Source: Paracoccaceae bacterium (GTDB taxonomy: Bacteria > Pseudomonadota > Alphaproteobacteria > Rhodobacterales > Rhodobacteraceae). Taken from it: a DNA stretch of 7,068 bases. A model generated the notes under the pieces. The model did no database searches. It was not told the origin of the DNA and saw nothing but the letters and a program-made list of their open reading frames with translations. Shown piece by piece: positions 1 through 5,146 of this stretch. The stretch covers positions 1 through 7,068 of the forward strand of contig SKUV01000367.1 in the NCBI GenBank assembly GCA_007129775.1. Direction: 5' to 3'. A program made the position numbers and the translations under genes. Positions within the stretch are counted from its first letter, which is position 1; each line of letters begins with the position of its first letter.

Positions 1-36
1 GAAGGTCCAGCCGAGGATCTTGAAAAAACGTCGCAT
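1..36 (-). CDS. N-terminus of an unidentified protein, cut by the left edge
   Basis: Only the first 12 codons are visible, reading MRRFFKILGWTF. The start is supported by a good ribosome binding site, AAAGGA on the minus strand at 46-51, nine bases before the ATG. Two arginines and a lysine followed by hydrophobic residues would fit the start of a signal peptide or a first membrane helix, but 12 residues are too few to name a family. It begins 22 bases after the stop codon of the upstream membrane-protein gene on the same strand, so the two are probably co-transcribed. The gene continues beyond the window. The reading frame and start are fairly well supported; the function is unknown. Confidence 0.6.
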   Translation of the reverse strand, partial: MRRFFKILGWTF

Positions 37-58
37 GAGATGAAATCCTTTCGTCGCT

Positions 59-691
59 TCAAGCCGCGCGCCCGCGCAGGACACGCGCATTCCACCAAAA
101 GATCACCGGCGTCAGCAGCACCGTCGGGCCAAGCCACGTCACAAGCTCCGGCAGGAAGGCCAGGTTCGTGGTGACGAATGCGGTGATCGCGGCGATCGTG
201 CCGGCCAGCATCCGCGTCAGATGCCGGGAGATGCGGTTTTTGCCGGTGATCGGCCCCGCGCGCCAGTCGCGCCAGTCCGACAGCGCCATGGTCAGACCGA
301 TGGCACCGAAGACCAGCAGGATCACCGGCTGCGCCCCACCGGCGCCGGCCAGCCCCGCGACGCCCGCGCCCAGCATCGCGAGCCCCGCGAGCCCCATCAC
401 TGCGCCCATGGCGTGATCGGGCCAGCGCGGTTGGCCGCCGCGCACCACCCCGGCGCGCCAGCCGGTGAAAACCAGAAAGAAGCTGAAGATCGCCACCGCC
501 AGCAGGAAAGCATTGGGTCGCAACGTCACCAGTGCCAGCGATGTGGCGCTGACCGCGAACATGGCCGCGACATAGGCAAGCCCCGCGCGCCGATGCAGCA
601 CGCCCCCCTTGGCACTGCCCAGCGCCAGCCCGGCGGTGCCCAGCGCGGCAAAGCCAAAAGCAATGTGACTCCAGAGGATGTATGCAAACAT
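59..691 (-). CDS. DUF2306-like seven-helix integral membrane protein
   Basis: A 210-residue, strongly hydrophobic inner-membrane protein of unknown function. About seven membrane helices can be drawn, near residues 5-25, 37-55, 60-80, 95-118, 121-138, 160-180 and 188-203. The pattern LHRRAGLAYV at 32-41 after helix 1, a phenylalanine-rich FSFFLVFTGWRA segment at 69-80, and RHLTRMLAG..AAITAF at 156-172 resemble proteins annotated as DUF2306 or predicted membrane protein; the match is from memory. The start was chosen because AGGGAG on the minus strand (700-705) lies eight bases upstream. A longer in-frame start at 919 would add a non-hydrophobic stretch overlapping the divergent regulator. No catalytic motif is visible. 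It is divergent from a membrane LytTR regulator and followed at 22 bases by another gene, so it may be the regulator's target or partner. Confidence 0.8.
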   Translation of the reverse strand: MFAYILWSHIAFGFAALGTAGLALGSAKGGVLHRRAGLAYVAAMFAVSATSLALVTLRPNAFLLAVAIFSFFLVFTGWRAGVVRGGQPRWPDHAMGAVMGLAGLAMLGAGVAGLAGAGGAQPVILLVFGAIGLTMALSDWRDWRAGPITGKNRISRHLTRMLAGTIAAITAFVTTNLAFLPELVTWLGPTVLLTPVIFWWNARVLRGRAA

Positions 692-790
692 GGCGGCGTC
701 TCCCTGTGTCCGGCCCTGCGGTTCGCGCAGCGGATGGCACGACCGCCCCGAAGCGGGCGAGCCTGCTTTCGCGGAAGGGTTGGCGTCCTG

Positions 791-818
791 CGTCAACGGC
801 ATGCTAGATCCGTTCACG
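791..818. promoter_or_regulatory. Imperfect inverted repeat, possible LytTR operator
   Basis: CGTCAACGG (791-799) and CCGTTCACG (810-818) form 9-bp arms with one mismatch and a 10-bp spacer. Read outward to the same strand, both arms are CCGTT(C/G)ACG. Their CCGTT core is shared with the CCGTTCGTC box known for AlgR, a LytTR-type regulator. The left arm also contains TTGACG on the minus strand, which could serve as a -35 element for the membrane-protein gene, though no good -10 follows it. The repeat covers the start codon of the LytTR gene at 801. Autoregulation is an inference, and in GC-rich DNA such a repeat can arise by chance. Confidence 0.35.
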
Positions 819-1574
819 ATGCGCGAACGACTTGGAAAAATCGTCGCCCGCTTCGCCGCCCGCGCGGGGCCGGCACTGGCGGTGGGGGTGGTGCTGGGGG
901 CTTTGGGGCCCTTCGGCACCTATCAGGCGCTGCCGCTCGGGCCGCGCATGGGCTACTGGCTGGCGGTGGTGGCGCTGAACTGGCTGCTCGCCGATACGAT
1001 CATCCGGCGGGTGGAGGCGCATCTGGGCGATGTGCTGCCGGTGCCGCGGGTATCGGTGCCGCTCGGCGGTGCGGCGCTGGCGGCGCTGCCCGCGACCGGG
1101 GTGGTGGCGCTGGCCGGGCATCTGACCGGGCTGGGCTGGCCGGGCAATGTGGCGGTGCTGTTTGCACAGGTGCTGCTGCTTTTGTGCGTGATCGCCCTGC
1201 CCGTCTATACCTTCGAGGACCTGCGCGAGACCGCCCGACGCGCCGCACCGGAGAGGCCGGAGGGCCCCGACCTCTTTCTGCGCCGGCTCCGCGCTCCGCC
1301 GCCCGGGCCGATCCTGTGTCTTGAGATGCAAGACCATTATCTGATCGTGCATTGGGACGGCGGGCAGGAGATGATCCTGTGCCGGATGGAGGACGCCGCG
1401 CGCGAACTGGAGCGGCTGGGCAAGCGCGTCCACAGGTCATGGTGGGTGGCCGATACCGCCCGGCGCGGCCTGTCCCGCGATGGCCAGAAACTCGCCATCC
1501 GGCTCAGCGACGGCAGAGAGATTCCCGTCGGCCGCAGCTATCGCCCGGCCCTGCGCGCCGCCGGCTGGATCTGA
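801..1574 (+). CDS. Membrane-anchored LytTR-family DNA-binding protein
   Basis: A 257-residue transcription regulator with an N-terminal membrane domain. Four helices are visible, at roughly residues 23-42, 53-71, 87-107 and 117-137. A proline-rich linker follows, then a C-terminal LytTR DNA-binding domain from about 170 to 255. The LytTR signature is clear: MQDHYLIVHW, then KRVHRSWWVA, KLAIRLSDGREIPVGRSY and the final LRAAGWI. There is no receiver domain, so any signal probably enters through the membrane part, which carries a GPFGT motif after helix 1. No strong ribosome binding site is seen. ATG801 is preferred because remembered homologues have several residues before a (L/M)RE motif; ATG819 (251 residues) is an alternative. 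An in-frame ATG at 678 would overlap the divergent gene and is unlikely. Its probable targets are itself and the divergent membrane gene. Confidence 0.88.
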   Translation: MLDPFTMRERLGKIVARFAARAGPALAVGVVLGALGPFGTYQALPLGPRMGYWLAVVALNWLLADTIIRRVEAHLGDVLPVPRVSVPLGGAALAALPATGVVALAGHLTGLGWPGNVAVLFAQVLLLLCVIALPVYTFEDLRETARRAAPERPEGPDLFLRRLRAPPPGPILCLEMQDHYLIVHWDGGQEMILCRMEDAARELERLGKRVHRSWWVADTARRGLSRDGQKLAIRLSDGREIPVGRSYRPALRAAGWI

Positions 1575-1579
1575 ACCGC

Positions 1580-1598
1580 CTTGGCAAGCCGCGCCAAG
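1580..1598. terminator. Weak hairpin between converging LytTR gene and tRNA-Cys
   Basis: CTTGGC (1580-1585) and GCCAAG (1593-1598) are a perfect 6-bp inverted repeat with a 7-base loop. It begins six bases after the LytTR stop codon and lies 33 bases past the tRNA 3' end. The two genes converge here, so a bidirectional terminator would be expected. Neither strand shows a T-run after the stem, so intrinsic termination would be weak and Rho may be involved. Confidence 0.3.
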
Positions 1599-1630
1599 CG
1601 CCTTGCGGAAAACTGGCTGCGGGAGGTGTC

Positions 1631-1704
1631 TGGAGGCGAGTACCGGAATCGAACCGGTGTACACGGATTTGCAATCCGCTGCGTAACCACTCCGCCAACT
1701 CGCC
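1631..1704 (-). tRNA. tRNA-Cys (anticodon GCA), CCA encoded
   Basis: The 74-base gene folds into a standard cloverleaf. Acceptor arms GGCGAGT (5' end at 1704) and ACTCGCC pair fully, followed by the discriminator T and an encoded CCA ending at 1631. The anticodon loop is TTGCAAA on a GCGGA/TCCGT stem, with anticodon GCA at 1670-1672, which reads cysteine codons. The T-arm ACCGG-TTCGATT-CCGGT is intact. The U at the discriminator position is a known identity element for cysteinyl-tRNA synthetase. No copy of its 3' end was seen elsewhere in the window, so there is no sign that it was used as an integration site here. Confidence 0.97.
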
Positions 1705-1723
1705 CCGGCTTGGTGTCGCCGCA

Positions 1724-1752
1724 GGGATAGGCGATCCGCTGCGACAGTGCAA
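1724..1752 (-). promoter_or_regulatory. Candidate tRNA-Cys promoter
   Basis: On the minus strand TTGCAC (1747-1752) and TATCCC (1724-1729) are separated by exactly 17 bases. A start site near 1717 would leave a leader of about 13 bases before the tRNA 5' end at 1704, normal for a tRNA gene. Each hexamer matches the sigma-70 consensus at only three positions, so the call rests on spacing and location. Confidence 0.4.
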
Positions 1753-1788
1753 GAGATCGCGACATGGGGCGGGAATGGCCCGGGGGGT

Positions 1789-1810
1789 GAATGGGGCCCT
1801 TGGCCCACTC
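1789..1810 (-). terminator. Hairpin downstream of the rfb operon
   Basis: The minus strand can fold a stem of about nine pairs with one bulged C and one G-U pair, closing a three-base loop. It lies 82 bases after the rfbA stop codon and upstream of the tRNA-Cys promoter, where the operon transcript should end. No T-run follows, so it is at best a weak or Rho-assisted terminator. The rest of 1705-1891 holds no gene I can support. Confidence 0.3.
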
Positions 1811-1891
1811 TCCGGACGCGGGGCGCTGCCCGGAGGCACCCGCGGCACTCACCGAAGGGGCGGAGGCCGGGCCTGTGGAAAGGGCCACCCG

Positions 1892-2767
1892 CTAGCCGCG
1901 CAGCAGACCCTCCAGATAGGCGCCATAGGCATTCTTGCGGAAGGTCTCGACCCGGGCGCGCAACTGCTCGGCATCGATCCAGCCAGCGGCATAGGCCACC
2001 TCGTCGGGCGAGCCGACCTGCAGCCCCTGCCGCGCCGTCAGGGTGCGCACGAAATTGCCCGCATCCAGCAGGCTGCCGTGGGTGCCGGTATCCAGCCAGG
2101 CCACGCCGCGCCCCATTGTTTCGACCGACAGACGCCCCTCGGCCAGATAGAGGCCCAGAAGATCGGCGATCTCCAACTCGCCCCGGGCGGAGGGGCGCAG
2201 CGTCGCGGCCTTGTCGGGCGCTGTCGGATCCAGGCAGTAAAGCCCGGTGACCGCATAGGACGACGGCGGCACCTGCGGTTTCTCGACAATCGCGCGCACC
2301 CGGCCCCCGGCGTCGAAATCGATTACGCCATAGCGCTCGGGATCAGCCACCCGGTAACCGAAGACGGTCGCGGTATCGTGCCGCCCCGCCGCGCGCTGCA
2401 GCGCCTCGCGCAGCCCGCCGCCGAAAAAGATGTTGTCGCCCAGAACCATCATCGACGGGGCGCCGGCCAGAAAGTCGCGCGCCAGCAGATAGGCCTGCGC
2501 GAGCCCGTCGGGGCTGGGCTGCACGATCCAGTCGAAGCGCAAGCCCCACTGGCTGCCATCGCCCATCAGGCGCTGGAACTGGGCCTGATCCTCGGGCGTG
2601 GTGATGATGGCAATCTCGCGGATGCCGGCCAGCATCAGCACGGTCAGCGGATAATAGATCATCGGCTTGTCGTAGACCGGCAGCAACTGCTTCGACACCG
2701 CCATGGTGATCGGGTAGAGCCGCGTGCCCGACCCGCCGGCCAGAAGGATACCCTTGCGCTGCGTCAT
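1892..2767 (-). CDS. rfbA: Glucose-1-phosphate thymidylyltransferase (RmlA)
   Basis: This cytoplasmic enzyme joins dTTP and glucose-1-phosphate to give dTDP-glucose and pyrophosphate, the first step to dTDP-rhamnose and other deoxysugars. The 291 residues match the normal length. The nucleotide-binding motif LAGGSGTRLYPIT spans 9-21, with Lys26 in SKQLLPVYDKPM. Asp111 (LGDNIF) and Asp226 (WLDTGTH) sit at the positions of the metal ligands in the RmlA family, and VEKP is at 161-164. The ATG was chosen because the thymidylyltransferase fold begins at once after it, a purine-rich site (AGGGGG at 2775-2780) precedes it, and it overlaps the rfbB stop as ATGA. Upstream in-frame starts would only add residues antisense to nothing recognisable within rfbB. 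It is the last gene of the operon. Nothing suggests loss of function. Confidence 0.96.
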   Translation of the reverse strand: MTQRKGILLAGGSGTRLYPITMAVSKQLLPVYDKPMIYYPLTVLMLAGIREIAIITTPEDQAQFQRLMGDGSQWGLRFDWIVQPSPDGLAQAYLLARDFLAGAPSMMVLGDNIFFGGGLREALQRAAGRHDTATVFGYRVADPERYGVIDFDAGGRVRAIVEKPQVPPSSYAVTGLYCLDPTAPDKAATLRPSARGELEIADLLGLYLAEGRLSVETMGRGVAWLDTGTHGSLLDAGNFVRTLTARQGLQVGSPDEVAYAAGWIDAEQLRARVETFRKNAYGAYLEGLLRG

Positions 2768-3819
2768 TTCTCGCCCCCCTGCGACAGGCCCAGCCGCCGC
2801 CCCACGCCTCGCCGCGCCTGCAAGGGGCGCCACCAGGCTTCGTTGTCCAGATACCACGCCGCGGTGCGCCGTAACCCCTCGTCGAGCGTCACGCGGGGCT
2901 GCCAGCCCAGTTCGGCGCGGATGCGGCCCGCATCGATGGCATAGCGGGCGTCATGGCCCGGGCGGTCGGGCACGAAAGTGATCAGATCGGCATGGGGGCC
3001 CTCGGCGCGCGGGCGCATCCCATCCAGCACCGCGCAGATGCGGCGCACCAGATCGAGGTTGGTGCATTCGTTCCCGCCACCGATGGCATAGCTGCGCCCC
3101 ACCGCCCCGCGCTCCAGCACCAGCAAAAGCGCCTCGGCGTGATCCTCGACATAGAGCCAGTCGCGCACGTTGGAGCCGTCGCCATAGATCGGCAGCGGCC
3201 GGCCCGCCAGCGCGTTGAGGATCACCACGGGGATCAGCTTTTCGGGGAAATGATAAGGGCCGTAGTTGTTGGAGCAGTTCGACAGCACCACCGGGAGGCC
3301 ATAGGTATGGTGCCACGCCCGCACCAGATGATCGCTCGCCGCCTTGGAGGCCGAATAGGGCGAGCGCGGATCATAGGGCGTATCCTCGGCGAAGAGCCCC
3401 TCGGGGCCGAGGCTGCCGAAGACCTCGTCGGTGCTGATGTGGTGAAAGCGGAACGCCGCCGGCTGCCCCTGCGCATGCCAATAGCCGCGCGCGGCCTCCA
3501 GGAGGGTGAAGGTTCCGTTGACATTGGTTTCGATAAAATCCGCCGGCCCGTCGATGGACCGGTCCACATGGGATTCGGCGGCCAGATGCATGATCGCATC
3601 GGGGCGGTGGCTGGCGAAGATCCGCTCCATGGCCGCGCGGTCGCGGATATCGGCATGTTCGAAGGCATAGGCCGGGTTGCCCGCCACGCCCGCGACGTTG
3701 TCGAGGCAGGCGGCATAGGTCAGCGCATCGACATTCACCACCCCATGGCCACGCGCCACCGCCAAACGCACCACCGCCGAGCCGATGAAGCCCGCGCCGC
3801 CCGTCACCAGCAGCTTCAT
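2764..3819 (-). CDS. rfbB: dTDP-glucose 4,6-dehydratase (RmlB)
   Basis: An NAD-dependent short-chain dehydrogenase/reductase-type enzyme that converts dTDP-glucose to dTDP-4-keto-6-deoxyglucose in the cytoplasm. The 351 residues are typical for the family. The Rossmann NAD motif TGGAGFIG is at 6-13, HLAAESHVDRS at 78-88, the catalytic Thr-Asp-Glu in STDEVFG at 129-135, and the YxxxK pair is Tyr155 and Lys159 in YSASK. SNCSNNYGPYHFPEKLIP at 180-197 and RDWLYVEDH at 219-227 are further family signatures. The start is the ATG that overlaps the rfbC stop codon as ATGA (3816-3819). Its own ribosome binding site is poor, so translation is probably coupled to rfbC. Its stop codon overlaps the rfbA start in the same way. 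There is no truncation or missing key residue. Confidence 0.97.
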   Translation of the reverse strand: MKLLVTGGAGFIGSAVVRLAVARGHGVVNVDALTYAACLDNVAGVAGNPAYAFEHADIRDRAAMERIFASHRPDAIMHLAAESHVDRSIDGPADFIETNVNGTFTLLEAARGYWHAQGQPAAFRFHHISTDEVFGSLGPEGLFAEDTPYDPRSPYSASKAASDHLVRAWHHTYGLPVVLSNCSNNYGPYHFPEKLIPVVILNALAGRPLPIYGDGSNVRDWLYVEDHAEALLLVLERGAVGRSYAIGGGNECTNLDLVRRICAVLDGMRPRAEGPHADLITFVPDRPGHDARYAIDAGRIRAELGWQPRVTLDEGLRRTAAWYLDNEAWWRPLQARRGVGRRLGLSQGGEK

Positions 3820-4379
3820 GCCCGGCCCGCCATGATGAAGGGGCTGTCCCAATTGCCAAGACCCGGCGCAGCGGCGTCCTTGTCCGAAAGCTGCGGCGCG
3901 GCAATGCCCCAGTCCAGCCCGATGCTGTTCCAGCGCACCGCGCCGTCGGCCTCGGGCGCATAGAAACCGCTGCACTTGTATTGCACCTCGCAATCCTCCG
4001 TCAGAGTGAGGAAGCCGTGCAAGAAGCCCTCGGGCACGAAAAGCTGATAGCCGTTTTCGGCCGAAAGCTCCGCCGTGGCCCATTGCCCGTAGCGCGGTGA
4101 GCCGCGCCGCACATCCACGGCCACATCAAGGATACGCCCGCGCGAGCAACGGACCAGCTTGGCCTGCCCATGGGGCGGGCGCTGATAATGCAGCCCGCGC
4201 AGGGTGTGGCGCGGCGCGGAATAGGAATGGTTGTCCTGCACGAAATCCGGCAGCGTCAGCCCCGCCGCAGCAAGACTGCGCGGGTTCCACGTTTCGCAGA
4301 ACCACCCCCGTGCATCGCCGAAGCGGGGCGGAACGATCACGACGACCTCGGGCAGGGCCGTCGGGTGAATTTGCGGCAC
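3816..4379 (-). CDS. rfbC: dTDP-4-dehydrorhamnose 3,5-epimerase (RmlC)
   Basis: A cytoplasmic cupin-fold epimerase that converts dTDP-4-keto-6-deoxyglucose to dTDP-4-keto-L-rhamnose. The 187 residues match the usual 180-190. RGLHYQ at 61-66 carries the catalytic His64. LDVAVDVR at 84-91, NGYQLFVPEGFLHGF at 109-123 and the aromatic YKCSGFY at 134-140 line the active site, and Asp168 in LSDKD is the likely partner of the histidine. The start is GTG, supported by a perfect AGGAGG on the minus strand (4385-4390) five bases upstream; the protein begins at the expected point before the EVVVIVPPRFGDARGWF segment. It is the first gene of rfbC-rfbB-rfbA, 149 bases beyond the regA stop. A GC hairpin lies just upstream of the ribosome binding site. 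The reductase that would finish dTDP-L-rhamnose is not in the window. Confidence 0.96.
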   Translation of the reverse strand: MPQIHPTALPEVVVIVPPRFGDARGWFCETWNPRSLAAAGLTLPDFVQDNHSYSAPRHTLRGLHYQRPPHGQAKLVRCSRGRILDVAVDVRRGSPRYGQWATAELSAENGYQLFVPEGFLHGFLTLTEDCEVQYKCSGFYAPEADGAVRWNSIGLDWGIAAPQLSDKDAAAPGLGNWDSPFIMAGRA

Positions 4380-4396
4380 GGGGCCCTCCTTTCCCG

Positions 4397-4413
4397 GGCG
4401 CCGACGGGGCGCC
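4397..4413 (-). promoter_or_regulatory. Leader hairpin just before the rfbC ribosome binding site
   Basis: GGCGCC occurs at 4397-4402 and 4408-4413. Because the hexamer is self-complementary, the two copies can pair as a 6-bp all-GC stem with a five-base loop. It ends seven bases before the AGGAGG of rfbC on the transcript. It may simply mark a structured leader. Control of rfbC translation is speculation, and other foldings through the nearby CCCGGG are possible. Confidence 0.25.
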
Positions 4414-4498
4414 GCGCCGTCATCGCCCTGGATTTCGCCATTTCAAGGGCGGAACCGCGACGAATGTGGCCCAATGGAAAGGGGTTGTATAGGGCGGG

Positions 4499-4520
4499 CC
4501 GCTGCCAGGGCCGGCAGCGG
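4499..4520 (-). terminator. Perfect 8-bp hairpin after regA
   Basis: CCGCTGCC (4499-4506) and GGCAGCGG (4513-4520) are a perfect inverted repeat with a six-base loop, eight bases past the regA stop codon. The stem is strong, but no T-run follows on the minus strand, so it is not a textbook intrinsic terminator. It could slow or partly stop transcription from regA before rfbC, or protect the 3' end of the regA message. A TATACA hexamer on the minus strand (4486-4491) lies just beyond it but has no matching -35, so an rfb promoter cannot be placed with confidence. Confidence 0.5.
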
Positions 4521-4528
4521 TTGCGTGT

Positions 4529-5083
4529 TCAGCGCGGGGACCGTTTGGCGAGGATGCGCTGCAAGGTGCGGCGGTGCATCGACAGCCGGCGCGCGGTCTC
4601 GCTCACATTGCGCTCGCATTGCTCGAAAACGCGCTGGATATGCTCCCATTTGACCCGGTCGGCGGACATCGGATTTTCCGGCGGCGGCGGCAGGGTATCG
4701 CTCAGTGCGAGCAGCGCATTGGTGATGTCGTTGGCATCGGCGGGCTTGGACAGGTAATCCGTTGCCCCGATCTTGACCGCCGCCACCGCCGTGGCGATTG
4801 CGCCATAGCCCGTCAGAACCACGATCCGGCAATCCGGGCGCCGCTCTCGCAGCATCTCCACCACGTCGAGCCCGTTGCCGTCCTCCAGCCTCAGATCGAC
4901 CACGGCATAAGCCGGCGGGCGGGCGCGGGCTATGGCCTTTCCCGCCGCCACGCTGTCGGCTGTCTCGGGCTCGAAGCCGCGTTTTTCCATGGCCCGCGCC
5001 AGCCGGCGCAGAAACGGCTCGTCATCATCGACCAGCAGCAAGGTCGGATCGCGGGCGATCAATGTCTGGGCTTCGTCCTTCAT
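4529..5083 (-). CDS. regA: Redox response regulator RegA/PrrA/ActR
   Basis: The DNA-binding partner of RegB. In Rhodobacter relatives it controls photosynthesis, carbon and nitrogen fixation and respiration genes in answer to redox state. The 184 residues equal the length of known RegA/PrrA proteins. The receiver domain (about 14-125) has the acidic VDDDE at 18-22, phospho-acceptor Asp63 in VVDLRLEDGNGLD, Thr91 in VLTGYGAIATAVAAVK, and Lys113 in YLSKPAD. The proline linker LPPPPENPMSADRV precedes a Fis-type helix-turn-helix from about 157 to 181 (NVSETARRLSMHRRTLQRIL), which is nearly invariant in this family. ATG5083 gives this length; a longer in-frame start would run into senC. It follows senC by 59 bases and probably has its own promoter there. 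In R. capsulatus hvrA follows; here rfbC does. Confidence 0.97.
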   Translation of the reverse strand: MKDEAQTLIARDPTLLLVDDDEPFLRRLARAMEKRGFEPETADSVAAGKAIARARPPAYAVVDLRLEDGNGLDVVEMLRERRPDCRIVVLTGYGAIATAVAAVKIGATDYLSKPADANDITNALLALSDTLPPPPENPMSADRVKWEHIQRVFEQCERNVSETARRLSMHRRTLQRILAKRSPR

Positions 5084-5117
5084 GGCCTCGGGTATCCTCG
5101 GAAATGTCGTTACACGA

Positions 5118-5146
5118 TAACTAGGTTTGTGCAGGCATCCGGTCAA
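5118..5146 (-). promoter_or_regulatory. Candidate regA promoter overlapping the senC stop
   Basis: On the minus strand TTGACC (5141-5146) matches the -35 consensus at five of six positions. It lies 17 bases before TAGTTA (5118-5123), a weak -10. A start near 5111 would give a leader of about 28 bases before the regA ATG. The -35 runs through the senC stop codon. In R. capsulatus regA is also transcribed with senC, so this would be an additional internal promoter. Confidence 0.4.

Noticed and set aside
716..730. CTGCG-N5-CGCAG hairpin between the divergent genes
   Set aside because: A five-bp stem is easily met by chance in such GC-rich sequence, and it has no supporting position or T-run.
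678..800. Upstream ATG678 as start of the LytTR gene
   Set aside because: It would overlap the start of the divergent membrane-protein gene. The added residues have no resemblance to a membrane or regulatory segment.
221..1324. Long plus-strand open frame across the first membrane-protein gene
   Set aside because: It is antisense to a hydrophobic family-like protein and then out of frame with the LytTR gene. The translation is low-complexity Arg/Gly/Ala, typical of a spurious frame in GC-rich DNA.
1631..1704. tRNA-Cys as an integration site for a mobile island
   Set aside because: No integrase gene and no repeat of the tRNA 3' end were seen, and the flanking genes have the same composition as the rest.
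1705..1891. Remnant of rfbD between rfbA and the tRNA
   Set aside because: No NAD(P)-binding motif or reductase-like stretch is visible in any frame of this short interval.
1352..2944. 530-codon plus-strand open frame
   Set aside because: It runs through the LytTR gene in another frame, over the tRNA-Cys gene and antisense to rfbA. It shows no family motif.
2953..3963. 336-codon plus-strand open frame
   Set aside because: It is exactly antisense to rfbB and rfbC, whose motifs are unmistakable, and has no recognisable domain of its own.
4449..4458. GCGGAACCGC dyad upstream of rfbC as a RegA site
   Set aside because: The two half-sites are only two bases apart and do not fit the RegA consensus at several fixed positions.
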